64,000 nucleotides of DNA, from contig NC_045139.1 of assembly GCF_008831285.2 (NCBI RefSeq), positions 6,666,204 through 6,730,203 on the forward strand. Direction: 5' to 3'. Positions 1 through 13,440 of the stretch are shown here, in pieces (within the stretch, counting starts at the first letter, position 1; every line of letters begins with the position of its first letter). The notes beneath the pieces are model-generated. The model worked only from the letters and a program-made list of their open reading frames with translations, did not search any database and was not told where the DNA came from. The position numbers were made by a program, and so were the translations under genes. Source of the DNA: Nymphaea colorata. Taxonomy: Eukaryota > Streptophyta > Magnoliopsida > Nymphaeales > Nymphaeaceae.

Positions 1-84
1 AAGTTTCGACAGGTCAGTTTGTGCTACGACATGCAAAATTATTCATAAATATTACATTAAAAATTTGGAAAAGGTGGAATTTCC

Positions 85-254
85 CCTGCTGCTGTGATCT
101 GATCTGGTTATCCATGAAGAAAGATGTGGCTAACATCTTTCTTTGTGGACATGCGGTTGGTAGAGCCCTCCTGCTGCTGTGATGTGATCTGGTTATCCAT
201 GAAGAAAGATGTGGCTAAATTTTTTCTTTGTGGACCTGCGGTTGGTAGAGCCCT
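85..254. repeat. 85-bp tandem duplication (2 copies)
   Basis: Two adjacent copies of about 85 bp start at 85 and 170. Each runs from a CTGCTGCTGTGAT segment through a shared GGTTATCCATGAAGAAAGAT segment to GGTTGGTAGAGCCC. The copies differ at only a few positions, so the duplication is fairly recent. Confidence 0.8.
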
Positions 255-299
255 TTCCCTCTGTAACAACATTTTGGAGGCTAACTTAGGTGTTTGATT

Positions 300-361
300 C
301 GCTGTCAATTTGTAACTTGGTCCACCTATTCGCTGTCAATTTGTAACTTGGTCCACCTATT
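300..361. repeat. 31-bp tandem duplication (2 copies)
   Basis: The 31-bp unit beginning CGCTGTCAATTTGTAAC occurs twice without a gap and appears identical in both copies. It lies about 45 bp after the 85-bp duplication. Confidence 0.85.
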
Positions 362-2057
362 CTTTATCCTTTTTTGTTATGAGCGAACCATTCAAGTGAG
401 TAGTTGTCTCTCCATGTGTGCGTGCTGCTGGGTTTTTCATACCAATTGGGATGTGAACTAGGAATAATATAATGGTTTGTGTTTGAGTGGCAACTACCTG
501 AGTGACTTTGAATGAAGATTGTGCTTTTCAGATCTGATGGAATCATCACGGTTGTAGTTAGGAAGCCACTCACTTTAAAATTTTAGTGATTGTGAAGAAT
601 GTAGAGCTGGTTAAGAGCAATATGGATATCATCTGGTAAGCAATATATGTAATTACACAAGAATTTGTGTTTTTAAATAGTTGAATTTCTTGTAGATATT
701 ATAATTTGCGGAAGTATGAATCAGAATTTCCATGTACTGATATCATGAGATTGATTCCATGTGAAGAGGTTTCTCATAAGCCTTGCAAACATGTGAAGTT
801 TCAAAATGGAATACGATGTTAACAATATATGTAATTACACAAGGCATGATTGCCAGTCGGCTAAAGCATAGTGGTAATGTGTCGATGCTTCAATTTGGTA
901 GCCTTGGGGCCCAGGTTAGGATCTAAATAGCTACACTATTTATTTAAGTTTGCAGACATTCACATATTCGTAGTGCTTTTCCATTTTCCAAAGGTAACCT
1001 TGCTACTTCATCGTAAATATTTCACTCCCTGTCTCTCTTTCCTTCTCCCTCTCTATTAGTTATTCATAGTTTTAATAAAACTCTCTTTAACCAACCAACC
1101 CTTTGAGGGCATACATTGGCTTTGTGGTTCTTTGTAATTTTGTGTTAACTAGAAAGTACTAGGCCAAATGGATTTTATGTTGTAAGTATCACTGTCATTG
1201 ATAATTTCAAATAATCTGGCTGCCTAAGGTCTGATTCCACCTGATTGGTGACAAGGTGATGAGGGTACAACTTCTGTCTTTGGCTTGGTACATATAGTGA
1301 AGTTACACTTCCTTCTCTGGTCTGAAAAGATTTTGATGTTTGATCATGGTCCATGGACCGGGAAAGGGAACATGAACATATATGATTGCAATATTCTCAT
1401 TTACCCTTCTTGGGACATGCTCAAACATTTTCGGTTCTCCTAGTTTCCATTTTCTCAATCATTAGTATTGAAAGAGTGATTTATCATTTTCTCTTTCCAA
1501 AAAAAAAAGCAAAACTGGTAAAATGGGAATGTCCTCGTTAAGAAAATGAAGATGAGTAAATTTTCCTTTTGTGTGCTTCAACTTCTGTAATTTTAATATA
1601 ATCGTTTTTTTTTGCTGGACCATTTTTTTATTTGTCCCTTGGTTTCCAGGGTGTGCTGATTCCTGCTGCTCACGTGTTTCAGTGATCAAGACATAGAATG
1701 ATGTTTTCACTTTTTAGTGTTCTCTTAGTGTTGGAGGCTTCTTTTTTTTTTTTAAATTTCACCTTTCTCTTATTGAAGATGATGTAATATTGTATTGTGG
1801 AATTTGTCTTTGTTGTGTCCTGGTTCTTGATGGTGCGAATGTATGGGATTTAGATCCCAATCTTGGTTCGTCAATGGTACAGGCCTGGTGTATTTGTTTC
1901 TCATGCCATATTTTCTGGAAGAAAAGGACCCATTGTTTGTTTATCATGTCCATTAAGATCTATATTATAAGTCATCCAGTTTTGTTCTCTAACATAGAGG
2001 CCTCATTCTTCTTGATTCTGCATTCTGACAAATGTGTATTGTTGCTGACTTGTATAG

Positions 2058-2724
2058 GGCTCCAGAACTTTTACTGGGAGCAAAGCTATACTCGACAGCT
2101 ATTGATATGTGGTCTTTGGGATGTATAATGGCTGAACTTTTGGCTAAAGAACCACTATTTCCTGGGAAAACTGAAACTGACCAGCTTGACAAGGTAACAA
2201 ATGAGTAATGCATATGCATTATTTTGTTTCATTTATGATTTATGCTTTTGGTGTTGTCTTGATTTTGTCCGGAAGATTAAAATCCTGGTTTTGCTTGCTT
2301 GCAGATATTCAGGATTTTGGGCACACCCAATGAGAAAATATGGCCAGGATATGCCAAATTGCCAGGTGCCAAGTGCAACTTTGTCAGACAACCGTAAGTA
2401 GCTATCTTGTTTTAGGTTTGTGACTTGTGTTCTAAGAACTTCATCTGCACAGCAATCTTTTAACCTGTTGAATCAGGTGTATATTCGAATGTTTTTCTTG
2501 TTTCCTATTCGATTTATTTTCATCAATAAAGTAATTGTTTGTGATCTTGTACTCTTGGTTATCAAACCACCGATGCCCAATGCATTTCATGGGGCAGTTT
2601 ATCACACATGTGCCGTGATTCACTTGTACCGGGCTCCTGTGCGAGGGACTGTAGGGCTGTTACGGCCAATGTCCTGTATATATATGTTGTGTGTGTGTAT
2701 ACATATATATATACATATATATAT

Positions 2725-2803
<79 letters not shown>

Positions 2804-3710
2804 CATATATATATATATATATATACATACATACATACATACATATATATATATGTATATATACCTTTATCACTTTAGGTTTTCTCTTTTTATTCCTAAT
2901 TATTATTTTTAGTTAGTAGACTGAGACTGATTTGCCCCCATTTGTCCTTTTAGGGCCTTGACTGACCTGTGTCCAGCTTCCTATTTTGGCTGCTTGTTTT
3001 GTGATCAAGTTTACAACCTTGACAATTGACATACTCGTATCCCCAGCTTGACTATGTGTTTGCCTATTGGATTGACTACTGATGTGCCTCTTCAGGTATA
3101 ATAAGCTCCGTGAGAAGTTTCCGAAATTCACAGCCACTTCTTTCTCTGGGAAGCCAACACTTTCAGATGCTGGATTTGATCTGCTGAATAGGCTTCTTAC
3201 TTATGACCCTGAAAAGGTAAATTGGTGTGGTATGAACTCCTAAATTATTGTTTCTTTTCTTTGTGAGCACTGGATTACAGGTAGTGACATTTTATAATTT
3301 TCCATAATTGCACAGCGGATAACAGCTGATGATGCTTTGGAGCACAAATGGTTCACTGAGCCTCCTCAACCAAAGGACCCAAGTTTTATGCCAACTTTTC
3401 CCTCTCAAAATGCTCAAGACAGGTATTACTTCTGAATTCTGCAAGTTTTGAATACGTTGCCCTTGTCAGTGTTTGTCTGACTCTGACCATGTTTGATCTA
3501 AAGTGAGTTGGATTAAACTTGTATGATTATGAAAATTGCTACCCGCTTGAATTAGCTGTTTGACAGTTTGAATTTTTCCCTTCCTATGTCAGGAGATTGT
3601 TTAAATTTAAGAAGAGCCCTGATCCTTTAGAAGAGTTGCGGAAGGAAGAGCTTCGGAAGAAAGGGTTGCAGCAGGGACCGCTATTGCGTGCTGCCAGCTT
3701 ATTCGGCTAG
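2058..3710 (+). CDS. cyclin-dependent kinase, G-type (CDKG-like), 3' end only
   Basis: Serine/threonine kinase of the CDKG (PITSLRE/CDK11-like) group, which in plants pairs with cyclin L and acts in the nucleus on splicing and meiosis. Five exons are visible: 2058-2193, 2305-2393, 3096-3216, 3316-3422 and 3593-3710. Phases agree at all junctions (1/2 split, 0, 2/1, 0, 2/1). The protein begins with the split arginine of the YRAPELLLG segment, then IDMWSLGC (subdomain IX), [10 protein letters not shown], the [13 protein letters not shown] segment typical of CDKs, and a final lobe ending in [14 protein letters not shown] and a C-terminal SLFG. About 190 residues are present, so the N-terminal regulatory region, ATP site and catalytic loop are missing here. 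The KSPDPLEE tail and SLFG end favour CDKG over CDKC or CDKE. The intron 2394-3095 contains a long TA microsatellite. The call to subfamily rests on recalled family features. Confidence 0.88.
2691..2865. repeat. (TA)n / (CATA)n microsatellite
   Basis: Long AT dinucleotide tract with interspersed ACAT units, inside the third intron of the CDK gene. The open reading frames reported across it (runs of Tyr-Ile) are artefacts of the repeat. The length is likely to be polymorphic and may be collapsed or expanded in the assembly. Confidence 0.97.
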
Positions 3711-5030
3711 CTGATCTGTCTGAGTCCAAACTGCAAGCAGTTTGACACACAACAATTCCTTGTGAAGGGAACCCTCCACTATGAATTTTTTTGAGGTGAG
3801 ATGGTGCAAAAGTGGTGCCCCCAATAAGAAAAGGAGATGCCTGCCAAGCATGCAAAGTTGTATGAACCTCTGTGCGCCATTTTCAGGTTGCTCATATTAG
3901 ACTTTTGCAAGCATCAAAGATGAAACTTCATGTGTAAAGGCAATATACTCTTTTCTTAGTATGTTGCAGGTCTATCTGTGGCCTTCAGCTTCCGAGGTCA
4001 TTAGGAAATGCACCCCGTACCTAGCTTGGATAACAAGGTGTGGAAACAGCCTTTTGTGTGTAACATATTTTCTTTCTGACACAGTGTAACATTCTTGAGA
4101 AACTCGGTGCACATTCAATTAATGAATATATGTTCGGATATTTTATTTTGCTTCCAACACATGTTTTTTTAATTTCCACATTGTGTTTGCAAGAGACATT
4201 TGGTGTGAGGCGAGGGGGAAATTCTTTGCTTTTCATGCCAGCAGATTTGGAACAAAAAATACCAGTGGAAAGGTAATTTCTGATTTGATCCTGTGGAATA
4301 TAACACAGTGATGGAAATGGTATTCTCTTCATTTATAGAGTGATTTTTGTGGGATATATGACAAATGTCATCTTTAGATGTATTTGTCCAAATCACTTTA
4401 CCTGTGCAATGGAAATTCTGTGGATGTGGATCATGGTTATGTACCTCTCCTTTGCATATGGAGTTACATGGACTAATGAAGGGTGTCACACGCTCTTTTT
4501 ATATATGAATTAAGGAAGCTTACCGAAGCTTGTTTATCTTCCATTAACCTGTTTTCTGCATGCTCAACTGTAGACCAGCTTGTAAAATAATTGATAAGCG
4601 TTTTCAATCAATATTAATGGAATTTTGTCTGGTGGTTCGAGATGCCAAAACTTCACTTTCTTGAATAGTTGGTAGTGAACTGTATTATTTGTCTTTTCGC
4701 TTGCAAGCTGCTGAAGCAAATACCAGGTTTTATATGCGGTGCCAATCTTTATGGTGTTGGAGATCTGGTCTACAGTAGCTTCTTATCTTGGAGACTTTGG
4801 AATATGGATTGGTTTGACTGTTTGCTATCTATGCTATCCACTTTCAAGTTCACCTTAGCCTCATCACATCTACTTTGGTGGCAAATTAATATTGGAACTC
4901 AAGTCTGCATTTCACCTATTCTGTTATTGTGCTGTTATGCTGTCATCTAGCAATCATTGAATTGTCGTGACACTTATGCAAATGTTACTGCAGTACGAAG
5001 CAAGCAGGTTCTTCAATTCTCAGAACAATT

Positions 5031-5457
5031 AGAAACTTTGGTTGTGAGCACTCCAACTGTGATACCAGTTTCCTTATAGGTATTTTTGGTTCAGTTATTT
5101 CCTTTCTGAGGGAGAATTTATTCATTTTGCAGATGAAAATTTGTACTGAGAGCCGTGTTCATCAACTAATTAATTTTATGAATGACATTTGCTACTCATT
5201 GACTTGGTTTCCTTTATCGCGCATGGGGAAATGTTTTGGATCAAAATAGAAACCTTGGTTGTGAGCGCTCCAACTCTGATACCAGTCTCCTTATAGGTAT
5301 TTTTGGTTCAGTTATTTCCTTTTTGAGGGAGAATTTGTTCATTTAGCAGATGAAAATTTGTACTATAGCCAAGTTCATCAACTAATTAATTTTATGAATG
5401 ACATTTGCTGATCATTGACTTGGTTTCTTTTATTGCGCATGAGGAAATATTTTGGAT
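5031..5457. repeat. ~217-bp tandem duplication (2 copies)
   Basis: Two consecutive copies start at 5031 and 5248. Both contain TTGGTTGTGAGC, GTATTTTTGGTTCAGTTATT, CAGATGAAAATTTGTACT and TCAACTAATTAATTTTATGA in the same order. They differ by scattered substitutions, so the event is older than the duplications near the window start. Confidence 0.85.
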
Positions 5458-7596
5458 AAAAAATATTCGACCTGGTCGTAGATTGTTAATCTATCATTTG
5501 TTAAGGTCCTTAAGCCAAGGAGCTTTTTATTTCTTGACCCGTTTTGCTTAAGACCTTGTTAATCAAAGATAAGTGCCTGTGGTTGATATATTATGAAAAT
5601 GTTTGTGAATCAAAGATAATTGCACATAGATGACTCTATTAGTTAAGGTGAAACTATATTGAGGAGGAATTCATACTCAACCATTTGTTTTTCTCTTTTA
5701 TTGGCCCTATATTCTTGGTTGGTGTGACTGCCTTCTCCATTTTGTTTCTTTCATCGGCCTCCTCAAAGAAAGACTTTGTTATGTTGGGTGGTGGGTTGAG
5801 CCTGGAGACTAAGTGGACTAGACTGATTAAGTGGTCTGAAAATCCTAATAAGTAAGCTAATTGTTAAAATTAACAACATAAAACAAACATTTCTCAATGG
5901 AAAACCTATAATTATCAACTTACGACAACAAAACAACTGAAATGCTTGATAACACTAATTGGTTCAAGAATCAAAATTTTAATGGATGTGAACGCCCTCT
6001 ATAATAGGCCTGGAGAACGAGTTTACAATTTAGAGTCAATGTGAGATTAGATGCATAACAAAGTATCAGATACCTATAGTTATAACTTGTAACCGTAGGT
6101 ACCCTTGTGTGTATATATGTACACTCAGACGGAGTTCTAATGTAAAATCACATACAATGTAAACAAAATATAGCAAAGGAAATCAGCATGAAAACAAATA
6201 AAATTGAAGAAGAAAATAAAAACTAAAAAACCTACTTTCAAATTTCATAAGAACAAAAATAAAAAACTCGATCTTAGTGGCAGAAGAGGAAATGGTAGAA
6301 AGAAAAAGAGAAAGAAGAAGACAAATACACTGGCCAACCAAGGGTTGGGGCCTATGGGGGCATAGACGAGCCATTTGTGCATTTCTTTTTCAACAAGGTG
6401 AGCACCTGGGCAGTGATAGCGTAACAATTGGAGGCAGATACACAGCGCTGGGCCTGGTTTCCTTCTAGAGAATGCTTGCTGCTGCAGTGTGGGATGTAGA
6501 AGCCATTTTCTTACACTCAAACATTTATCTTTTTACCCCTGACATCAAGAAGAATTTTTGGGACAAGAGATTAATACGTGCATTCTGTTTTTCCTCATGG
6601 TGCCTTGGTATGCCTTTGACAATGTAGGAGGCTTGTCTATTCCCAAAATGGGCCGGTTTGCCTGTTTCGGTCTAAGAGGTGAAAACTGAAAGTTGAATTC
6701 AGGTTGGTGAAGACCCTGAAAAGACTAATTGAGACTAGTACTAACTTGGTTCAAGTTGATCGACTATAAACAAATAAACACATATTTATGTGAAAAACTA
6801 ACGAAGATAGATATGTCCACACACACACACAAAAGCAATTTTCATAATCTCATGATTGTTCTCCTGATGAAGCAACTTGAAAAGTCCGGCGTTGAGACCC
6901 ACAATTGCAGCACAAGTGAGGTGGATTTATTGCATGTGTCAAATTGTCAATTAGCAACAAATCCAACTTATCAAAAGTATAAGTGAACATGGTTTAAGGA
7001 TTAAAACACCACTGTAGATGAACTTTGGGAGGTACCTTTATGACCATATACATTTGGTTGCACACATAAAGTGAGGTTCTATTATTGCTGTTGTCATCTC
7101 ACTCTATATGAAGGGTTTGGAATTTCACACTAAGTAAATAACCAAATAAACAACAACATAAGAAAACTTTGGCTTGTGCTTTCGTGTATTGTTTCTTCTG
7201 TGAGCTGTCGGTCTGTTTTAGTTGTTACAATCAGTTGATCACTTGAATTGACTCGACATTGAAAAAAAAAACCCTAAAAACTAACTGCAATGTAAATTGT
7301 AATGCTATTCTCAAGCATAGTTGACTTGCAGGAAAGAAAATTGTGATTGTCAAAATCAAGGCCAAGCCTATCCAGCTTGAAGCATGCTTGCAAACGTCCA
7401 CCATTTCTTCAATGAAATCTCACATCCTTGTTGCAGGTTGCAGAAAATCAATAGTATATATGGAACTGAATATTTGACTATATTTGCTTGATCATGAGAT
7501 TGAATCGACCAAGTTATGTTCGCATGAACTGCACTGCGAACAGCTTAATCATTAACCATTTCTTTTCCCCAAGTTTAAAATATCTGTATTTTTTAG

Positions 7597-7827
7597 AACG
7601 ACCGATTTCAGAGACATTATCTACTCAAAGAAAGATCCTTCCTTCGTGGACCACCAACACATTGGCATGCAGACATCGATTCAGACAAAGAACAGTTTCA
7701 GCGACAAATATCTCAAAAAAAGCATATTGAGAAAGAAATCAACAGAAAGCAGATTGAGTCATTGGACACCCATGCAGAGAACTTCAAAAGAGAGATGGAG
7801 GATGGGAGAGAGACAGAGAAGTCTTGA
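7597..7827 (+). pseudogene. exon-like charged reading frame, unidentified
   Basis: A frame of 76 codons opens directly after a pyrimidine-rich tract and a TTTTAG that could serve as a 3' splice site, and closes at a TGA at 825-827 of this kilobase. The translation is rich in Glu, Lys, Arg and Gln (for example KKHIEKEINRKQIESLD followed by NFKREMEDGRE), a pattern expected of a helical or coiled-coil coding exon rather than of random AT-rich DNA. No matching upstream exon was found. It may be the last exon of a decayed gene, a captured gene piece, or chance. Confidence 0.22.
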
Positions 7828-9480
7828 AGAAATGGGAGCAGAGAGAGGGAGACTAGACTCTAACAAATTGGCAGGATATAGAGAGACGGAGAGCTTCGGC
7901 CAGTGGCATACCTGGAGAAATGCTGCCGGTGATGGGTTCGTAGTGCACAGCATTCCTCTATGCCGATGAACAGTTTAACCTGCCGTTGTGAAAAGGTGGA
8001 TGGACACAGTTTTGCTTTTCTTTTCCATTATAATTCACAAAATAAAAGCCATGCATGAGATGTATGCTATGCCTCAGGCACCAGGTGTGAAGCTACGTGA
8101 AGCATGCACTTCACTCGGTGAAGCACATGCATGAGGTCATGATATGCTTCATACAGCCACTTCAATGCTGTTTTTTTTCTTGAAAAACTTGGGCATAATA
8201 CAATTCATGCCTCAAATCTTACACATCTAATAACACTGCTATTTTGACCAACTGCTTGCTGGTGTGAAGCACAGGTTGGTCGATAACTGAATAAGGTGCA
8301 TGAATTAGTCAGCTGACTGGTCAAGATTTTTGCAACCAAGGTCATGATCATCTCAAACTTTGTGAGTTCATTTCCTCAATTGATATTACATTCATGAATC
8401 TTGTTGCAATATCTGGTTGTTCCAAATAGATAATACGGACCATGCATAAAGATGAACTTGGTCATGGTTGTACACTCGTTTGGGCAAGTTTATCTGCTAA
8501 AGATGAATACAATCTAGTGTGGTGTTTGTCTCGGTTGTACTCCTATGGAGTAGTTGATGCACGTACACCTTATCATATAATGCAATGTAATTGTAATTGT
8601 TCATATTTTATATAAAAATACATGTTTAAACTTTTAATGTGACGTTTAAGAAACTATGTATTTTTCTTATACAAGCAAACTCATGCTGGGCTTGTAGCTT
8701 GTCTCCACAAGCTGTGCTTGAGCTCAACTTGTTTATGTATGCTAAGAAAAAAGCTTTTTTTTGTCTTTTTGTTTGATTGTGGAGTTGCTGTAACGTGTCT
8801 GTCGGAAGACAAGGTGTGCTCCATAGCTGTTCAAATGCGTGCAGAGCTATTTTTCTCATTCCAGCATATGGATTGTCGAACTATCCTCATTTTTTCCTCA
8901 TAAATGGAAGAGAAATGAATAAAAATAGTTGGTGGAGCAATCAAGATACTAATACTATGCTAGTACTTGTTCTGCCTGCCCTTATTAGATGTTCTGCTTT
9001 CTTTGGCCCATACTACCTTCCTGATGGCGTCCCTACCTAATTGTCGATATTATTACTAACCTATGTTGTCTAAATTCTAAAGTATGTTATGATCACAACT
9101 TAGGTGGTTAGTTGAGCTCAAAGACAATAGCAGAAAACAATAAAGTAGACTTTTGGAGGCTTTATAGCATACCAAGCTTCCTTGGAACTATGAAAGTGTA
9201 TGAAGCTCTCACTACTTTCTCTATGTGAAGTATCGAAGGTTTGGAATGTGTTCTTATGAGTAAAAATGATCTTTTCAATAATTGTTTTACAGTTTTGATG
9301 GGAACTGATAGATTGATTAATGCACAGCTGGCAAGTGTACCTACAAATGCATGGTTAATGATGAGATATGTCAAATTATGTATGTCAAATATGCGTGTTA
9401 TATGCTGGTTTTAACTTTTAACACTTATGATGCTTCAATTTGTTTGTTCCATGGGATTTAGTATTTGGGCATGAACTTGC

Positions 9481-9695
9481 TAGATGCTGCAACAGTTATG
9501 CAATCCAGTGCAGATCTTAGGTCTTGTTGTGCTTGATTTTCCCCCTCCTTTTGGGTGGTGGATGTAAAGAGATGGGCAAGTTTACCTACAAACTCATAGT
9601 TAACGGTGCCAGATCTTGCAACAGTTACGCAAGTATTCTGTGCAGATCTTAGGTCTTGTTGTGCTTTCTTGTTTCTTTTGGGTGATGGATGGAAA
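9481..9695. repeat. diverged tandem duplication (~128-bp period)
   Basis: The segment containing TGCAACAGTTATGCAA and GTGCAGATCTTAGGTCTTG (from 9486) is repeated from about 9613, each followed by a TTTTGGGTGRTGGATG stretch. The intervening GCAAGTTTACCTACAAACTC segment also has a relative near 9328. Manual alignment only. Confidence 0.7.
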
Positions 9696-12600
9696 AACTT
9701 GATCAGCTTTCATGTTATGGACAAAAGTTGGTTTCATATGCCCCCTTCATCAATCAACTATCAGGGAAGACTTCCTGTGAAGGAAGTGTCCGATTGAAGC
9801 AAGTTACTCAAAGGTTATATCTTGTCTCCAATTGTGTCCTGATAATCAAAGTGTTGTGATCAGTTTTCAAGAGCTGTTATATCTAAGATATATTGTGCAC
9901 TGTTGATTTGGAGAGCACTTAAGGAAATAATTAACATAATGTGCACATCATGACAGCCTACCTGATGGAATTCAGAGAGAAATGTAGCCCATTCAGATTG
10001 AATGGATTGGTTGCCTGGGTCCCTTTCAAGTAGTTACCAGCCTTATGCACTACCGATTCTTTCTTGCCCACATCTGCCTGTTATGTGATATTAACGTCCC
10101 TCTCTAGTTTGCTAAGTCGATTAGGCTGGTCTTCATAATGCGCTGCCCATTCTGGTGCGGACAGATATGTTATGGTTCAGGTTTGACGGAATGGAAATGG
10201 TGCACATATAGTCTTTGTTTACTTATGCATACACATATGCATAATTATTATTTGCCCTATTCAGATCTAAAATAAGAAGAAATAAAAAAAAATTGCTTGA
10301 CTTTTGAACAAAAGTCATGGCTGCAGAGTTCTTACGGGCATGGGTGGAAACTAAATTAAAATGACCTATGCAGTAGCGTTTGCAACAGAATGAGGTGTAG
10401 CTATCTAAATACACTATCCACTTCTGTGTGGGTCCCATTCGTCTACTTACAGAACAAGCAGTGAACAAAGTAAAGTTGCGTGCAAATGAAGTGCAAATCT
10501 AGCAGTATGTTCATTATTAGAAGAATTATGTAGTGGATAATGACATGCACTGATTCTCACCTCCAACGATGAGCTGCTTGAGAAGTTGAATTTAGATTGG
10601 CATTCTGGATGTAGATGTCTAATAGCACTAAGTGTATTTTACCAGTTATGTTGTCTCAATGACATTCATGTTCTATTGTACGATGCTGCACCAGCCAATT
10701 GTTGTTTTCCCTTCACGAACCCAGTCACTTTTCCGACAAGTTTTTTTTTTGCTTTTGTTGGTACCTTGTTGGTTTTGTTGTCTCATCTTTATCTAATGTC
10801 TGTTTGTTTTCAGTTTGATGATGCTGATATCCTCTCCCAGTAAAGAAATTGCCTGGTGCGACCTGTTATTCCTACATTTGATTTGTGATGTTCAGTTCTG
10901 CAGGTGCGCCTACCAGTACACTCAGTTATATGCCTGGAGGTGCCTCTGCGTTTACTACTGCACTCAAAATTTCTCCTTTAGCTTCAAGGTTACGTTCACT
11001 AGGCCTGAGAGTCCTCTTTAAGGGCATTCATTTTTTAATCTGTTAAAGTATGCCTCAAGTCTAACGTAGTAACGTGTAGGTACTGCCCCACTTTATTTTG
11101 AACTGTGAAGCGAATTACATTGGTCGTCATGATCATTGTCTGCTGAGGTCTTTCAAGTTGGATATGTTTTCGTTCGGCTGTTCTTGTGAGAAAGAAGTGG
11201 GGAATGTTATGTACTGGAACTTTGACGGCAGTTTGAGGCTTAGCACATGGTATGCATGTTCATGTGGACTGGCTCTGTCATATTCTCTACCTGTTGATTA
11301 TTGCTCAAGCAGCATTTCGAACGATGCTGGTGCTGCTTTGCTGGATAATCGCTAGCTGGACTTGATTTGCTGTCTGCTTTCCATCTTGTTCGGATCATTT
11401 AATGGGCTTGTCAAATGTATGCTGAAAAGTGTGAACCAATTGAGATGAATTATTCTGCAGGTTCCCCGCTGGTTTGCTTCAGTATATATTCTGCAAGTTG
11501 CTTTTATTTCAAAATGTCGTACTTTTTGTCCAGTAGACCGACTTACAGAAACCGTCTCTGAATCGTCTCTAATGGTGACCATCTCCATATCTGGTGAATA
11601 CTTTATCCGTATAACTATCTCACGACTTTCTATAGGGGGATGTTTCAAACAAGCAGTACAACCATGGACAAACGGACTTGGGTGTTCTGTTGTAAACTGG
11701 TAACGGTCAAAATTTTTACCAAACTAAAATGTCAATGCGCCGTGTCTGTCTATTATTGACTTTAATTTAAGCTTTTTGACAAATTTTGTTGCTAAAAAGT
11801 GGTCGATATCTTGTTCGCTGTAATCACTTCCGGTGCATTCATCCCGTCGTTTGTCACATCTGCCACTCATGTCAACAATTGGCTTTGTGAGATGTTCCCT
11901 TTCATGCATGGAGTACCATCGCTTTGCGTTTTTAAGTTTCTTGTTTTTGTAGGCAATTGGGTGGCATTTATGCGTCTACATTTTAAAGGTAAAATCTGAA
12001 GCATTCATGTGAAACTTTAACTTTTTTTTTTATGTGGTTCGGTTAATTTATTGAAGGGGTTTTTTTAAAGTTTTTTTTTTTAAACTGAAGTTCTTTTTTT
12101 TTTTAGCAAATTAATGAAAAGCCCAATTATCAAAAAATCTCTTCATGAATCGTTGCTAGTGGTTAAAGTGGGTGTTATCTTGATCAAGTTGTAGCAGTTT
12201 TTTTAAAATTTTTGGTTGTTCAAATTGTTCTTGGTTTTGTGGGCTGTTTGTATGTTCTGTAGGTATACTTGACATTGGATTTGAGATATGATTTCGATTG
12301 AAGTTGGACATAAACACTATTTGAGTGAAATTGTAACTGCCGTTTTGGTTTATGATATATGATATTCCTCACAGTTAACATTTTGGTTTATTTGGCAATT
12401 CAATGAAAGGTAAAAAACCTACCTCCCTTGGTTATGAGGTTTTGAGGTTTCAGACTGTTTAAAGGCATGGGTGGCGTTGCTTTTGAGGTTTTTGATTGAT
12501 TCAAGACTTGAGGTATCTGATATTGGGTGTCCAAATTGGGATCTGGATCTAAATAACAAAATTGTGACATATAACTATTTGAACGTAGATCGAGTTTGCT

Positions 12601-13372
12601 GCCGTATTGGTTCAAAACGCCGGTTGGGTTAAGAAAATCCACATCTATTAATGTGCGCTTCATTGCCCCAAGAGAAAATTCGTTCAAACGACCAGTTTTA
12701 TGTGCTGAGACCGTTATATTTGGATATTAGGGTGCAATCTTTTTGGATTATGGGTAAAGGACACTTGTTTATTCAATGCCTTTGATAAGGGGTCTGATTG
12801 TTCGTTGGGGGGTTCTAAATCTACAACCGAAAGGAATGAAAAAGGTGGATGTGCATGTTGAAGAAACATATACAATTTTAAACAGTTTTCTTTTTTCAGT
12901 TTCTAGAAACTTTATTAGCTTTCAAGATATCCATCAATTGTGTCGAGAGACAAAGCGTAAGTGGGTGGATGAATAGATTGTCAATCATCAGTTTTATTTC
13001 CATAAGCGTTACTTCAAAATTTCAGTCTCTTTTGGGCACTCCCTTCAAAATTTCTATCTGTTTCCTCCTTTTTAAACCATGGAAATAGTAATTTTGAATC
13101 AGGGTAAAAATATTTTTTTTTTCTCTAATAATGTCACCGACTTGGAGACTTTTGTGGAAATTACATTAGTATTCTTTGATGGATCGGTCGAGTTCGAAGT
13201 TCACTGTGAAAGTACCATTATGAGATCTGAATTTAGTATCCAAAAGGAATTGATCAACAGCAAAGAATCCGAATCCAAAACTCTGATATATTAGATTATC
13301 CTGATGAAAAAGTGCGCAGCAACATATTTTAATGATGCCGAAAGATCGGATCGGTATTCGAATAGTATTATT

Positions 13373-13381
13373 CTATTTAAA
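13373..13381 (+). promoter_or_regulatory. candidate TATA box of PTAC10
   Basis: CTATTTAAA lies about 210 bp upstream of the PTAC10 start codon. If it is used, transcription would begin near 13405, and the leader would then contain the upstream ATG at 13441. Prediction from sequence alone. Confidence 0.3.
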
Positions 13382-13440
13382 CCGACCCGTATGCGGCGTC
13401 CGGCGCATGCTTGAGATTATCCGTTGAGCGCAAGGACAAA

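Larger units (their letters stand above)
1..2057 (+). other. upstream intron sequence of the CDK gene, no exon recognised
   Basis: The first recognisable kinase exon (2058) begins in the middle of the APE motif region with a split codon, so at least one further coding exon must lie upstream. I looked for the conserved kinase segments that should precede it (HRDLK, DFG) and did not see them in this stretch. It therefore probably belongs to one long intron. It holds two short tandem duplications near its start and otherwise AT-rich sequence with no supported gene. Confidence 0.45.
3711..13372. other. intergenic region between the CDK gene and PTAC10
   Basis: About 9.7 kb with no supported gene. 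The first few hundred bases are probably the 3' UTR of the CDK gene. The rest is AT-rich DNA with tandem duplications (5031-5457, 9481-9695) and one exon-like charged reading frame (7597-7827), listed separately. Two further short coding-looking snippets near 10586-10843 and 10905-11037 have no recognisable family and were not called. Confidence 0.6.

Noticed and set aside
2420-2916. Several open frames of Tyr-Ile repeats on both strands
   Set aside because: They are the direct translation of the TA/CATA microsatellite in a CDK intron; no start context, family or splicing supports them.
10586-11037. Coding-looking snippets, including a frame with LSYMPGGASAFTTAL after a CTGCAG acceptor-like site
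   Set aside because: No family recognised, no partner exons, and the frame is short; kept only as a remark on the intergenic region.
12400-12687. 95-codon minus-strand frame upstream of PTAC10
   Set aside because: No domain or motif; it lies in AT-rich DNA typical of transposon debris.
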